NCBI GenBank assembly: GCA_018340375.1
Contig: JAFFJZ010000013.1
Coordinates: 3,326,501-3,390,500 of the forward strand
Reading direction: 5' to 3'
DNA length: 64,000 nucleotides
From: Gonatopus flavifemur
Lineage: Eukaryota > Arthropoda > Insecta > Hymenoptera > Dryinidae
Shown here: positions 20,515 through 35,500 of the stretch, one piece after another
How positions within the stretch are numbered: position 1 is the first letter of the stretch
Layout of the letters: the number at the start of each line of letters is the position of its first letter
The notes under the pieces: model-generated
Database searches by the model: none
What the model saw: the letters and a program-made list of their open reading frames with translations, nothing else
Told to the model about the DNA's origin: nothing
Program-made: the position numbers and the translations under genes

Positions 20515-23500
20515 CTGAAAAGTAATTGGATTCATATGAAAATTATAGTGAAATGTTGATGAAATTCGACATTCGCGGCACCCAATCTCGTCTCGTATAT
20601 TGCTTGATCAAGGTCTTTTCGTCTCGTCTCGTAAATTTCTCGGTCAAGGTCTTCTCGTCTCATCTCGAATTTCTTGTTTCTCGCGGCATCACTAGAGATT
20701 TATGAGTGTCAAGTTTTTGGCTCGTCAAGTGGCATAAAATTCGTGAATGGCTAGACTATCTCTGCTTGGATATATTTGAACCACACTGTAAAACATCTAG
20801 GGCTTTACACAAGACCAAGAAAATTTTGGTCTCGTCTTGTCTCGATTCTTCGAGACCAAGACCAAGAGAATATCACATAAATTGGATTGAACCAAGACCA
20901 AGACTTGAGAAGACGAGACCAAGAGTGTTGTCGAGACTCAATTCAAATCTTGTCGAGACAAGATTACAAAAAAATTTCAAATAATCTTTTCTAAAAACAT
21001 TTTTGTTTGAAATTCGAAGCACAGATGATAATGTTGATGATTTTTTCAGAACATTCTCAAAGATGTTCCAAAGTATTCCGAAAAATGTGTTATGGAGCAC
21101 TTGAAGATGCACTCAAAGGTGCCTCACCTTTTTTTTGAGGTTGCCTTGAAGGTGTTTCACGAGAATTCATTGAGAATACTGAAATCAGAGAACTGTAAGA
21201 AATCTCAGATGAAGACTTTTGAAAGCTGTCATCCTTAGAATGCGAAACTAGATAATAGATCATAACAATATTTCATCGAATCATGGGTAGGCATTGCTCA
21301 TTCTAGTACAATACCCAGATAGGACAAAAGTTCTATAAGAGCTCATGATGGACACAATTCATTCATTAGGAATTCTGTTAGAACCCTTGTGATATTCCGG
21401 ATATACAGCTCGATGGTTGACGATCAATAAAAATTCCAATATATGGTGTTCGATTCAATTAGAAGTAAACAAGAAGTCTCGTCTAGAACCAAGACCAAGA
21501 CAAGATTCATCTAAACAAGACTAAGGGACCGTCCATGAAGTACGTAACGCTTTTTCTTCTGTCGTTCCTTGTCGCACCAACTTCGGACATTATGAGTGAG
21601 ATGAAGAAGGAAATGCAAAATAGCGTTACTCAATCTACGGACGGTCCCCAAGACAAGACCAAGACGAGATCGTGAAATCAACAATTTTTCGAGACCAAGA
21701 CAAGATTTCTTTCAATCTCGTCTTGTCTCGTTTTGTGTGAAGGCCTAAAAAAATCGTGAGTCAAATTGCTATTCTCAGAAGCGATAATAATTGGACCTAG
21801 TTTTAGAACAGGCATTTTACGTTTCAGAATGTAAAAATGCTGGACGCTTGGGAAAAACGGTATTTAAAATCGTGATCATATCAACAGAAGCGGACTATGC
21901 AAACGGTGTGCAAACGGTGCAATGGCGCAGGGGCGGCAATTATGTCGGAAAAATTTATTTATCAATAAATCGAAAATAAATTTTAGGAGAATAATAAATT
22001 CTAGACAATAAATAGTATATTGTGTATCAAATGCAGAAAGTAGACGATTGAAGCGAGGGGGAGGTGCGGTGCCGAGAGAATTGAAGCAACCCGAGGGAAT
22101 GCTTATGGTCGCCGAGGCTTCATATCGCACCTCCCGCTCGCCTCCATCGTTTTCTGCCCGTGGCACACGCGATATTTTTTGTCATACCGCCTCATTAATA
22201 ATACCTGCCAGTAATAACCAGTGATGTGAATGACGGGTCATGAAAAATTCAGACATGTCATGGTCATTATGACCGTCATGTGACCGTCATTGACGGGCAC
22301 ATTTTTCACAGTTTGTAAGTGAAAATGACCGTCAAAAAATAATCTGACTGGTCATGACCAGACAATTAATAATTTTTATTGAACTTTCTTTAATAAAAAT
22401 CTCAGATATGTTCCATTACAAATCATGGTTATCTGTTTACAAAATAATGATAATACAATGAATATTTATATGTAGTTCTACACGGAAAAAAAGGAATCGT
22501 CGCAGCAGCTACTCGCGTAGACGATTTTCGACCATCTACGTAAAATAGTTTCGGCAACTGCTTATTAGTAAATGGTCGAAAATCGTCTACGTGAGTAGCT
22601 GCTACAGCTATTCCTTTCTTCGTGTAAGTATATCAACTCAAAATTAAATTGTCCATCAAGGTTCCGGAGTTCAATATATCCTTAAAATCTTACAACATTA
22701 TTGGAGTATGTCCCGCTGCACTAGATCACTTTAGATGTTAGTTTGACCGTCAAAAATGTTTCTGACTGGTCAGTGTGACCTGACCGTCGAAACTGACAAA
22801 AATTGTTCTCGTCAAGTGACAGTCATGATCGTCACATGACCAGTCATTTGACCGGTCATTTGACGGGCTCACATCACTGGTAATGACTCACTGTACGCCC
22901 CCCTAACCTGCACGAAAAGGTGAACTTTCGATGCAGGTATGACAAAAAAACCATTTTTTTCATAATAAATATTTTTTAATTCATAGTTTCCTTCTTCAGA
23001 CTCAAATTTCGTAGAAATTCAATTTTTGCTGCCTTAAACGGGGTGGCAAGCTAGATGGCGCAAGGGTGGCAAAAACCCAAGTCCGCCCCTGGATATGAAA
23101 ACTGTCATTATTTCTATCACTTTTCATGTTTGAAATACTGTAACTTTGCTCTATAGATCGCACATTTGTAATCAGAAACAAAACTTAAATGGATGTTGTT
23201 AATATCAACCAGCGCTGACAAATTTTATATTCTCAGAATAAGTCCGATTTTTGAATTTTAATTTGAATATTACAAAGTGACGACAACTTTTGTTTAAGAT
23301 GACAAAATCGCTCAACAGAGAATGGAAAATTTATAAATCCACTCTCCAAATTGCTGGACTTGGTACAGTGAAATAGCCTTGATAAATTTGATAGCCGCTC
23401 GCACATTTGAGGATTTTATACAGTGCAGTTTTTGTATTGAAAACTTGTCAACTCTTGATTACTCTCTTCATTCACTTTCGATAAGAAAACAAATTGCAAA

Positions 23501-26500
23501 AACGATATGAACATCATTTCCAATCTAAAATCTCCATGATTACAAGTTGATAGCTGAATAGGAGGAAAAGAAAATCACAATATCGAATCTCAACTTCCCA
23601 TACATTTTCCTGGGTCTTCAGTTGTATTTTCGAATTTCCCCAAGATCTCCGGAATATTAAGAATCCTTGAGATTTCCCTGAATTTCCTTATTCTCCGGTT
23701 TTGTCGCCACTCTGGTGGTTCATGTAAGATGCCTATTGAAAATACTCTATAAATATGTTGCAGAAGTTTGAATCGTTTATTGAAACGAATTGGTAAGCGA
23801 ATAATGAAATATTCAGTTGAAATCCCTAAAATCTTGCAGTCTTTCCTTTGAGCGATGTCTTCAGTTTCAAAGAATTAATTCAGGAGTTTAAAGGAAGATC
23901 GTTTATCAGATTTTATGGGTTTGAATCTTTGTTTCGTTTCTAGAAACGATTCGAACTTCAGCAACATCCATAAATTTCAAGGTGGACGATTTTCTACGTT
24001 TTTTATCATAAAATCATCAGCAGCAGCGTGACCAGTGAATCCTGCTAGATGATGAGGATTGGTTGGTTCTCATAGTGCACGTCAATTTGATTCCCATTCT
24101 CATAAGAATGCATCAATCAGCGAAATGTGGCACGATTTTGTTGATCACGCTGATAAGCAGAGCTTGAATAAGTTATACTCACAGATGTTGAAGGTTTCGC
24201 ATTATCTTCATCACTGTGATTATCATCAGAAATCTGTTTATGAGCATTACATTCTGGTTGTCACTTATTCGGGACACTCTCAATTGATGTTCCAGTAGGA
24301 ACTTTCCTCCCTTTCCTTGAACCTACCAATGCAACTGGACTGATGGTGGGATTATTTTTGAGAATATCATCCATTTCATCAAAAGATTCAAAATTCATTC
24401 TTCCTTCTCCAGTTTTTCGAGCACTCATATTATCTTTTTTTTCAATATATTTCTTTTGAAGATATTTCCATCGATTTTCACATTGCATTGGACTGTACGC
24501 GCAATCAAGTCCATTTGAAATCATTTGCCAGACTTTTTCATTTCGAATTGCAGTCGATTTAAACCGGTCCAAATGTTGTTTATATAAGTCCAAGAATTGA
24601 AGCGTAGTATCACGGCTCCACAATATGCGGTCACCATCACATCCTGCATTGCTTTTTATAGGAGCAATACCTTGAAACACATTAAAAAACCCCTAATTAA
24701 CATACATTCAAATTATACGGATATCCCTAATCAATAATACTGCAAGGAATAGCATATATCGTACCTAAGCAACACGAGAAGTTACGGACCTATTTCATGG
24801 GAGCTTCCGCGTCGAGCGTTAACATTAGAAGGAACGAGAGGTCCCACGGCTCCTCTTTCTTCTTCCAATTTTGACGTTCGACGCGGAAGCCCCCATGAAA
24901 TAGGCCCTTTAGAAATACTGGGAATGTGTGTTGAAAATCCTATGCACATGCGTACCCACACAGCACGCTAGTCCAGGAAGAGTTCGCAAAGAATTCAATT
25001 TGGGCCGGAAGAATTCAATATGAATTCTTGAGAATTCTTCCAGAACCACTGCGCTCTGTGGATAGGTAGCATCTCAAAATTAGACACTTTCGTATAATTA
25101 TATGATATGCACCTCCCTAGATCAATGGTGGCTATGTTTACACCGAGAGGACCAAACGCAGTTTGGTATGCTGGCCAAAAAAATTTACTACAGTTCATGT
25201 GACACAAACTACATCAAAATCGTTTGGTCCGCGTACCAAACTGCGATTGGTCCTCCCGGTGTGAACGTAGCCAATATCTTAACGAATTTATCCAAAATAG
25301 TCTCATTCGCACATTCCCTCCTCATTCATAGAAAAACAGTAGCATATTTGGAGAGTTTTTGTGCTACTTGGGTATATATACGGAATATTTTCTTTGTCAT
25401 AAAACTTATCCGCCTTGGTGGAAAAGAAGCATGTACTAGAATGCGTCAAGAGAGTAATTATAAAGTATTTGGAACGTAGATTTTAGGGTACACCGAGCGT
25501 AAAAAAGTATATCAAGAGTAGTCCGAACGTATATTTTAAGTACGTGAAACGTTTCGAAAAATACATCATTTTCATAGAAATCGAGATCTTCAATTACGCT
25601 TCGATTTATAAGACATCTGAAGGGTGATAGAAGAGTGGATAAAAGAATATGAGATGTAATAGAAAAGTTATCTCAAAAATTCTCAAGTTGTAATTTCATA
25701 CGAGCGTTGAGCGTTGAGCGGCGAGCGATTTTTCCAAGTTCAAGAATTTAGCGTTGAAGTTTCATAATGATGTTCCACGCTCGATTTGAGCGTTGAAAGT
25801 AGTCTTTTGACTATTTCCTTTGCAGATGGGAAAATAATAAACATATATGAATATATATTGATCGATCCAAAGTGCCTTCTTTGTTTAGCACTATTCAGAA
25901 TAATTGAATAATCATTAATTGCGCTGAAATTGAATTATGATCTGAAACAGCGTCAAGGCTAAACAATGAGCTTCGACGCTGAATCTCGAGAATCGCTCGA
26001 CGCTTGACATTAGATGCATATATGAAATTACACCTTCACGCTTCCGTTATTTTTCATGACACATTTCCCTTTCACCAAAACGGAGGAGTTCTTAATTCTC
26101 CTATGAAAAACTAGAGACCCTCTGAACAGAGCTCGGCCACGGTAGAAGAAGTATAGGTACTCCAACTGGTCCTCCATCTTGTGATCAAATGATGCGGTTT
26201 GCCAGATGGCAGCACAGAAAATGTAGGTACGTAGTGTGAGAGAGAAACTATGTAGTCTGAAGGAGAAAGAAGATATTATAATCATCTTCTTTCTCCCTCA
26301 GACTACATAGTTTCTCTCTCACACTACGTACCTACATTTTCTGTGCTGCCATCTGGCAAACCGCATTATTTGATCACAGCGATTCCGAGGGAAACAAGGC
26401 AAGTTGGACTACCTATACTTCTTCTACCGTGAGTTCTGCTGACACGCCGCCATATTGGGCTGTTTCGGTAAAACCGGAAATATCTTGTTTTACCACGTCT

Positions 26501-29500
26501 TCTTCTATCTTCATAGAAGCCATCATAATGTCCCACTTTCACTTCCGGTTTTGCCGGAATAACAACCAATCAAATGTCAACCAATCGAAAATCGCTCACT
26601 CCCTGGCCGATCTGTACCTAGAGGGTCTCTATGAAAGACATCCTCCGATGTGAATTGACAGGACTTCATAATTCACTTGGCCCAGAATGAAGTGGAAGCT
26701 GTCGGCCGCAGGGGTTATGTCTTGGCTGGGACTGTACCTGAACAAAACGACCGAACTATTTGGATACTTTCTCCATGAAAAAATGGTAGAATGAGATAAT
26801 GATGATATCTAAAGATATGGATTTGTAGGATTTGAGAAGGGGAATTCGGAACTGAAAGATTTTTCACGATACGAGGTCGTTTTCATACGATTTTTTGCAG
26901 AGAAACGAGGAGTTGTATATTGGTTCTAGCGAATTTCATCACCTACTGATGGGACGACGTCCGATTCGGAGGATGAAATGCATCAATTCTTATGGGATTT
27001 CGTCTGAGGAATCCGACGGTATATAATTCATTTTGGTACGCGGCCGTTTTCATGGAGTTTTCGTCGAGAGAAGGGGAGATTTCTGTGAATTTTCACAGAA
27101 TTCGCATGAATTTCGTTATTTAAAGACAAGTCGACGTCCGATTCTTGGGGTAAAATCTATGGATTCTCATGAGGAATTGTCTGCCGGATCCAGTGATATA
27201 CGGCTCATTCCGGTACGCGTCCGTGTTCTTGATTTTTCACGTAACGCGTTGACTGGTATTTGACGGAATGATCAATACATATGCAAATTCTGCCATCGGC
27301 TGCAGGGTTCTCGTTCGATTGGAAGAATCTGTTACCTCGATTCTTATAGTAAGTTTTCCAAGGAATCCAATGGTGTATGGCTCATTCCGGTACGGGGCCG
27401 TTTTCATGGAGTTTTCGTCGAGAGAAGGGGAGATTTTTGTCAATTCCCACAGAATTTGCATGAATTTCGTTATTTAAAGACAAGTCGACGTCCGATTCTT
27501 GGGGTGAAATCTATGGATTCTCATGAGGAATTGTTCGCAGAATCCAGTGATATACGGCTCATTCCGGTACGCGGCCGTGTTCTTGATTTTTCACGCCAAA
27601 AGTCGTTGACTGGTATTTGACGGAATTATCAATACATATGCAAATTCTTCCATCGGCTGCAGGGTTCTCGTCCGATTGTTGAAGTACAATCCATAGATTT
27701 TGATGAGACTTTTGGCGTGGAAAGTCAAGAACACGGCCGCGTACTGGAATGAGCCGCATGTCATTGGATTCTGCAGACAATTCCTAATAAGACTCCATAG
27801 ATTTTACCCCAAGAATCGGACGTCGACTTGTCTTTAAATAACGAAATTCATGCAAATTCTGTAGAGATTGACAAAAATCTCCCCTTCTCTCGACGAAAAC
27901 TCCATGAAAACGGCCGCGTACCGGAATGAGCTATACACCATTGGATCAGGGGGCATAATCTCAAATTGAACATTCTCAAATGGACTTCAGCGCTGCCGTA
28001 CGGTAGTACAGTGAACTATTTGGTATAGATGCAACTAACACAAACAATGAACAAATCACACCGATTTTCGAATGAGTGTTAGTGTATACATGTAAAATAG
28101 TTCACTGTACTACCGTATGGCAGCGCTGAAATCCGTTTGAAAATTTTCTATTCCAGATTATGCCCCCTGAATTGGATTCCTTGGAAAATTTACTATGAGA
28201 ATCGATGTGTCAGATTCTTCTAGTCGAACGAGAACCCTGCAGCCGATGGAAGAATTTGCATATGTATTGATAATTCCGTCAAATACCAGTCAACGACTTT
28301 TGGCGTGAAAAATCAAGAACACGGCCGCGTACTGGAATGAGCCGTATATCACTGGATTCTGCAGACAATTCCTAATAAGACTCCATAGATTTTACCCCAA
28401 GAATCGGACGTCGACTTGTCTTTAAATAACGAAATTCATGCAAATTCTGTAGAGATTGACAAAAATCTCCCCTTCTCTCGACGAAAACTCCATGAAAACG
28501 GCCGCGTACCGGAATGAGCCATACACCATCGGATTCCTTGGTAAATTTACTATAAGAATGGATGCATCTCATTCTTCCAATCGAACGAGAACCCTGCAGC
28601 CGATGAAAGAATTTGCATATGTATAGATAATTCCGTCAAATACCAGCCAACGCGTCACGTGAAAAATCAAGAACACGGCCGCGTACCGGAATGAGCCGTA
28701 TATCACTGGATTCTGCAAACAATTCCTCATGAGAATCCATAGATTTTACCCCAAGAATCGGACGTCGACTTGTCTTTAAATAACGAAATTCATGCAAATG
28801 CTGTGGAAATTGACAAAACCTCCCCTTCTCTCGACGAAAACTCCATGAAAACGGCCGCGTACCAAAATGAATCATATACCATCGGAGTCCTCAGACAAAA
28901 TCCTATAAGAATTGATGCATTCCATCCTCCGAATCGGACGTCGTCTCATCAGTAGGTGATGAAATTCGTAAGAACCAATATATAACTCCTCGTTTCTCTG
29001 CAAAAAATCCTATGAAAACGACCTCGTATCGTGAAAAATCTTCCATTTCCGAATTCCTCGTCCCAAATACTACGAATTCATATCTTTAGATATCATCATT
29101 ATCTCATTCTATCATTTTTTCATGGAGAAAATATCCAAATAGTTCTGTCGTTTTATTCAGGTACAGTCCCAGCCAAAACATAACCCCTGCGGCCGACAGC
29201 TTCCACTTCATGGCCCAGATAAGCTGAATTCAGGAAGTGCTTCTCGAAACCAGACCAAGAAAAACTTTTTTCATTTCTGAAAATATAATTCAAATATGCA
29301 TTCGTGGAATCTTAGCATTTTTTCGGAACATTAATGTCTCAAGTATTGAACTATAACATACTGAAATGAGGAGATTTGCTGTAATTTGGTTCGATCAGGC
29401 ATATTAAAACACATACTGTAGAAATATTTCCCCTGCTGAAAATGCCAGACGAAACCGGCAGATTCTGGACAAAAACCAGGCAAAGCCGGACCAGGTCCTT

Positions 29501-32500
29501 GCACGTTTCTGCCTGGCTCTGCCCGGTTCTGCCGGTTTTGCCCGGTTTTTGTCCTGACATTTCTAACAGGGTTTATACACATTACATATACAACAAAAAT
29601 ATGGACTGTTCTTTTCTATTCAACTCATCAACCCGATATTGTCCTCTCTTTTGTGGGGGATTTTCATCATTCTCTGCTCAAACCATTTCTTTCTGACCGT
29701 GGCGTATTGGGGTCCTCATTCCAGTATCTTATAGAGTTCAGTGGTTCCAAGTTCGCTGAAATTCGGTCTCTTTCATACCTTTTTCGGATTGAACGAACAA
29801 GAATCCAATCACATAATATGGTAATACATTTTCCTAACGTTGCTAATCCTCATAAATTATAGCGATTGAAGGTACAGATTACCAGCACCCACCGACCACC
29901 CGTGTTGGTTAGGAAAAAAACACGTCTCTACGTTGGAAACAGAGGAAAAGTTGTATGAATGTTTCAGAACCTTCTGAGAACATTTCATATGTAATTGAAA
30001 ATGTGGTCCAAACGTTATCAAAATATCCGAGTGCTGTCTGAGGGAAGAGTCGCAGAACCTAGGCTATGTTTCTAAAACATTCACAGAACTTTCATTTTGT
30101 GCTTCCTGGGTAGAAATAAAATGTCGTTACATATTATCTCCCAAGTCACACCAATGTACAGTAGAACCTCCTATAGCGGAACCTCTCATAGCAAAACGAC
30201 CTCCAATAGCAGAACGATTTTACCTCTAATACCGGGATACTCGAATCCCCCACTTCTAATATTGTTTTTCCGGACCGTATATAGCGTCAAAGAGAACCTT
30301 ATTTCTAAAGTTGTACCTTATTGTACGGGATTTCTATAAATGCCGATTTGAAAATTTTTCAAAATGTCATTGCAGAACTTCAGAATCAAATGAAGTTCTG
30401 AATATTTTAGGGTGAATGAAACAAAACTCACCTCACGCACACAGGTTAGTTTCAAGGTTATATTCATGATTCGTTTAGTCTCCGAAGCACAGAAACATTA
30501 AAACAAATCATTCCCCAAACAATGTTCAACGTATATATTGTTCCCGTTTTTCCTTCATTTTTTAAATCAAAATTCGGCATCTGATTATTCATTGAAAGCC
30601 TATGCACAAAGTGATCACAACTGTCCCACGAAGTTCCAAATTTGATGTTTTCCCACGATTTATCGACAACTATCGAAAGTAAGTGGTAGAGAGGGGAGAA
30701 TGGGAGAGGGCAATGCGTTTTGTTTCGCTGTGGGAGTTTTTTCAAAACCGAAGTGTTACGGTAAGAGAGGTTCTACTGTACGTAAAATATTCTCCGAACG
30801 TTCTCAGAATATTTAGACATCCTACAAATATTCTCAGTATGTTTGACGAAAATTTTGTGCTACTAGGGGCCGTACAGCACACTTCGTCACATTTCCGTGG
30901 TATCCACGTGGATAACGTTTAGCTACGTAGAGTGTACGTGGAGGCAATGGGGACATCGGTGGGTGAGCTGTTAGGGATTTGCCCTCGTAAAATCGATTCG
31001 ATGAATACATCGAATTCATATGTACCTTCAGACATGTTTTCTTCCAATGAGGTTGAATGAGTGTTCATAACTTTGTCAATACTTGTCTTTGCTTCCAAGC
31101 TGTCTTGTGTATTCATTAATGGAACATGTTCAATGTCTTCATCTGAAAAAAATAATTGTAAAGTAATTTTTAATTATCTAATCAACACATTTGCAATATT
31201 CATCATATTCAAGGCGTAAAAACAGTAGAGATTGAAGTATAGGAGACCTTGGGAATATGGAAATTGTGCATTAATTTTTCAAAACATTAATAAGAAAGGA
31301 CATTATTAAGAAGGAATTAATTTGCCCAGAGAAAAAAATTCAAGAAAAATTCATTTGTACTCCAAACAGCAAAAGTTCCAAACAGTACTTCGAAATGCAT
31401 TCTCATTGACTCACCAAATGGCAGTGTGAAACGTGTAGTATGATAACCTAGGCGGAAAAATTTGGTTGAATTCCTTTTAAATTTGAGACGATGATATTTC
31501 AATGATATTCAATAAAATTCCGCAAACTCCAATGGGAGTCTCCAAATTTCATTAAAATTGACTTAATTTTGTGGAGAATTATTGAATTCCATTGAAATTT
31601 CGTTGAATTCAGTTGAATTTTGCTGATTTTCAATGCAAATCCAAGGTCCAAAAAGTGACCGAAATTCAATGAAATTCAACAAAAATTTTCTTCAGGGAAA
31701 GCCTAAACTCAATTTTCTAGTGATTATATTCTGCTGACATTTTACGAACTCATTTGATAGTTCCAGAAAAATGCATTTAAATCTCTTTTCTGGATCTTTT
31801 GCTATCTGGGTTCAGTTTGAATTTATTCATCCAAATTGGTCAAGATATTTGGTAATTTTCATGCAGAAAGTTTCACCTCTTTCGCAATTTATTTTCTGAT
31901 AGCATTTTGCTCAAGGGCGTATCCAGAAATTCACTATCTTTTTCCAATCGACGTGTAACAGAGGACAAGTAAGAGGGGGAACGCTCCTTTGTCCTTTGTT
32001 TTGCGTCGATCGACGGAGGATAGTGCATTTCTGGATATGCTATTGATTTTGCTAGCACATTGCAACACTACTGCTCACAATGAAATATGCAAGTTCGTTG
32101 CCAGTTTATTTCTTTCGTGGGATGAGGTTCCACTAGTAATATACTTTGAATTCTTATACGGGCACAAAATGGGTTTTGAGTTGAAATTAACGAAAACTAG
32201 TCGTATTTATCGGATAGGACCCAAATCAACGAAAAGATGAATTCACGAAATAGATGTTTAAAAAGACAGAACGCGATGTATCATTCGATCAACGATCGTT
32301 CCGTGGATATGGTTTTTCGCATTGAATTTTATACATACTGGAATGATCAGTCCGTAGATCTAATTTTGTTTCGTCAATCCCAGTGAACTCCATAGAGTTC
32401 ACTAGTCAACCCATAGATTTTTTTATAATACACTGGACCGCGAACTGTGGAATAAATTGGTGTGGCAAGAGGCCATCTTTGACACTATTTCTACGAAGGT

Positions 32501-35500
32501 GGTCTTTTGACACCTTTCAAATTGCAATTCGAAATTATTTTCCAAGTCTAATTGTTTCTCCACAATCAATTTCTTGACTCTTGATATATTGTACGAAAAG
32601 TCGAGAAATTAATTATGGAGGAACGATTAAACTTGGAGAATAATTCTGAGATAATTTTGAAGACACCTCTCCGTAGAAATAGTGTTAATGGGGTAAACTC
32701 ACACATTGTAAAAAGGAGGTGATTTATATACAATTGTATTGTTTATAAACGCTCTATTCATGTTACCCTCCTAAAGATGGTTGCTACTGTACATACAAAT
32801 TTCTGATATCTATGTGTGCTTCAACTTCAGCTGCATGATTGCGTGTGTGATATATATAGAAGTCTATGCGTCTAGGGGCCGTCCATAAACCACGTGGTCC
32901 TGTTTTGGATACTTTTCAACCCCCCGTTCTCCCCCCATGGAGTCCACCATGGCTTTTGGTCTCAACCCCCCTCCCCCCACACACACTTGGGCACCTAGTT
33001 GTTTTCCCATAAATAACGTCATTTATCTGTATATGATGTCAATTTATATTATCGGCTGATGATAATAATAATCAATAATTTTTATAATAATGAAAATAAT
33101 AATCACTCTTATAATTCAAAATCACTTGAGTATACAAATGGTGAAAGTAGCCATTCGTGTACATTACTAAATTCATTTCAATCAAATGAATTTTTATTCA
33201 AATATGAACTCAATAGAATTTCATTTCGCTGGAATAAAAGATTTATCCAATGAAGGGATTCATACCAGCTTACCAACCGAACAAGGTTTTCTCTTCCCGC
33301 GCAGAAAAAACTCATGTGGCAAGAATATGGGAATAGTCTCGCTCAGAGTCTCACAACGGTCTCGGTTAGTCTCGCAAGGGTTTCGGAGTATAGTCTGGCG
33401 ATAGTATGGGAAAAAGTATGGGCTTTAGGACTGTCCCATACTTTCGTGAGGTTTTTGATGAAATTATCAATACGGTCAATTCTATTTCGAAAACTTGAAG
33501 AGATAGACGATTTTTGATATCAGATTCGTGGTCTCGCGTATATATATATATACATATATAAACATATACAACATCATATTTGAACATATATTTGACCGCG
33601 AAAAAAAATTATCTGCATAGTCTTCCAACGGTATGGGAGGGTCCTAAAATCCATACCATTCCCATATTATTGCAAGATTACAGTTCAATACTCTTGTGAG
33701 ACTTTGAGCGAGACGTTTGGCGAGATACCGTTCCCATACTCGTGCCATACTATTTATTCCTGCGCAGGTTATCAAATTACTTGAAACTGAATCCATGAAC
33801 AAATCCCAAATTTTCAGGGATGATTATTTAAAATTGTATATACGTCGCTAAAGAGCCTAAATTTTGGATTTTGAGAAGTATTCGAAGAAAATTTGTTTTT
33901 TAAATTTTTGAAATCATTTTTTCTAAGTGTTTTTGATCAATTTCTTTCCAAATAAAAAATTGATCAAAAAACGAAGTGGCTTGGAATCGCCCCCCCCCCT
34001 CCCCCCATGTAGCTCGACGTAGCATTTAATCTAACCCCCCCCCCTTCATTGACAAAGTGGTTTATGGACGACCCCCTACCACATGCTATTGTGATGGAGT
34101 ATTTTATTCCCTTCTAGACATACAAAATTCGATATTTCTTGCCCAGCTGGAAGAGTGAGTTTATTTTTCCCCAGCATATAATTCTCCACTACCTCTCTCT
34201 GACAGTATAGATTTCAGGAAGTCCCATTTCAGTATACGAGGGTGGATTGATAAGTTTCCGGCCTGACCAAGAAAAACAACGGTTTTAAGAATTTTTTTTT
34301 TTTTATTTCTCAACATAATCTCCTCCAAGGCTGATACATTCCTCATAGCGGTGTTCTAGTCTAGTAATGCCATCTCTATAGACTGATTCGTCAAGCTCCT
34401 CAAAATACCCATTTACAGCTTCGATTACTTCTTCATTGTCCGCAAATCTCTTACCGCCAAGCCATTTTTTGAGGTTAGGAAACAGATAATAGTCACTCGG
34501 GGCTAGGTCTGGAGAGTAGGGAGGGTGCGGCATTAATTCAAACTTCAGATCGTTGATTTTAGCCATCGCAACGATTGACGTGTGCGCTGGTGCGTTATCG
34601 TGATGAAACAAGATTTTCTTCTTCGCCAGATGAGGTCGTTTAATTTTCACTTCGTGGCTCAAACGTTGCAATAAGTCTGCGTAGTATTGACCAGTGATAG
34701 TTTTACCCTTTTCAAGGTAATCAATGTATATAATACCTGTTGCATCCCAAAAAACAGTAGCCATAACCTTGTTCGCCGAAAAAATTGTTTTTGCCTTCTT
34801 TGGAGTTGGTTCCCCTGGTCCAATCTACTGTTTAGACTGTTCTTTGGTTTCAGGAGTGTAGTGGTGGACCCAAGTTTCGTCAACGGTTACGAATCGACGC
34901 AAAAATTCGCTTGGATTACGCTTATACAACGCCAAATTGGCGGTAGAAATGTTCTTTCGAATCGACTGTTAGCAAACGCGGCACCCATCTTGCACAGAGC
35001 TTTTCCATATACAAATGTTGGTGCAAAATATTTTGTACACGTTCATATGACATCTTACAGGTCTCAGCTATCTCACGAACTTTTAATCTGCGATCTTTCA
35101 GCACTATTTGATGGATTTTTTCGATCATATCTGGAGTTGTGACCTCAATGGGGCGTCCTGAGCGAGGCTCATCAGAGGTGCTCACACGACCCTTTTTAAA
35201 CTCGGAAACCCACTGCTTAACGGTTGAATATGATGGGGAGGATGTCCCCAGTGTTGAGTCCATCTCTTCTTTAATTTCCTTCGGCGTTAACCCCTTCAAA
35301 TAAAAGTATTTGATGACAGCACGATTTTCCAGCTTTTCCATTTTTACGAAAAACACAGAGGCGTCTTGGTCAGCGTGCTCTCAAAACTAAACTAACATGG
35401 CGATCGGACTGAAACTATAGCTACAAGCTATCTAAGGATGGTACTATAGAACGCCACCTCAAGATAGGCCTAGTGGCGCCATCTCTTGGTCAGGCCGGAA

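Noticed and set aside
26675..29220. Repeated open frames (ERRGDFC..., [10 protein letters not shown]...) as a protein family
   Set aside because: The same frames recur simply because the 177/354-bp modules repeat; they differ in length and end at module boundaries without a start or domain.
26675..29220. CRISPR-like array
   Set aside because: Repeats are long modules with similar, not unique, spacers, in opposed orientation, within a eukaryotic genome; no cas genes.
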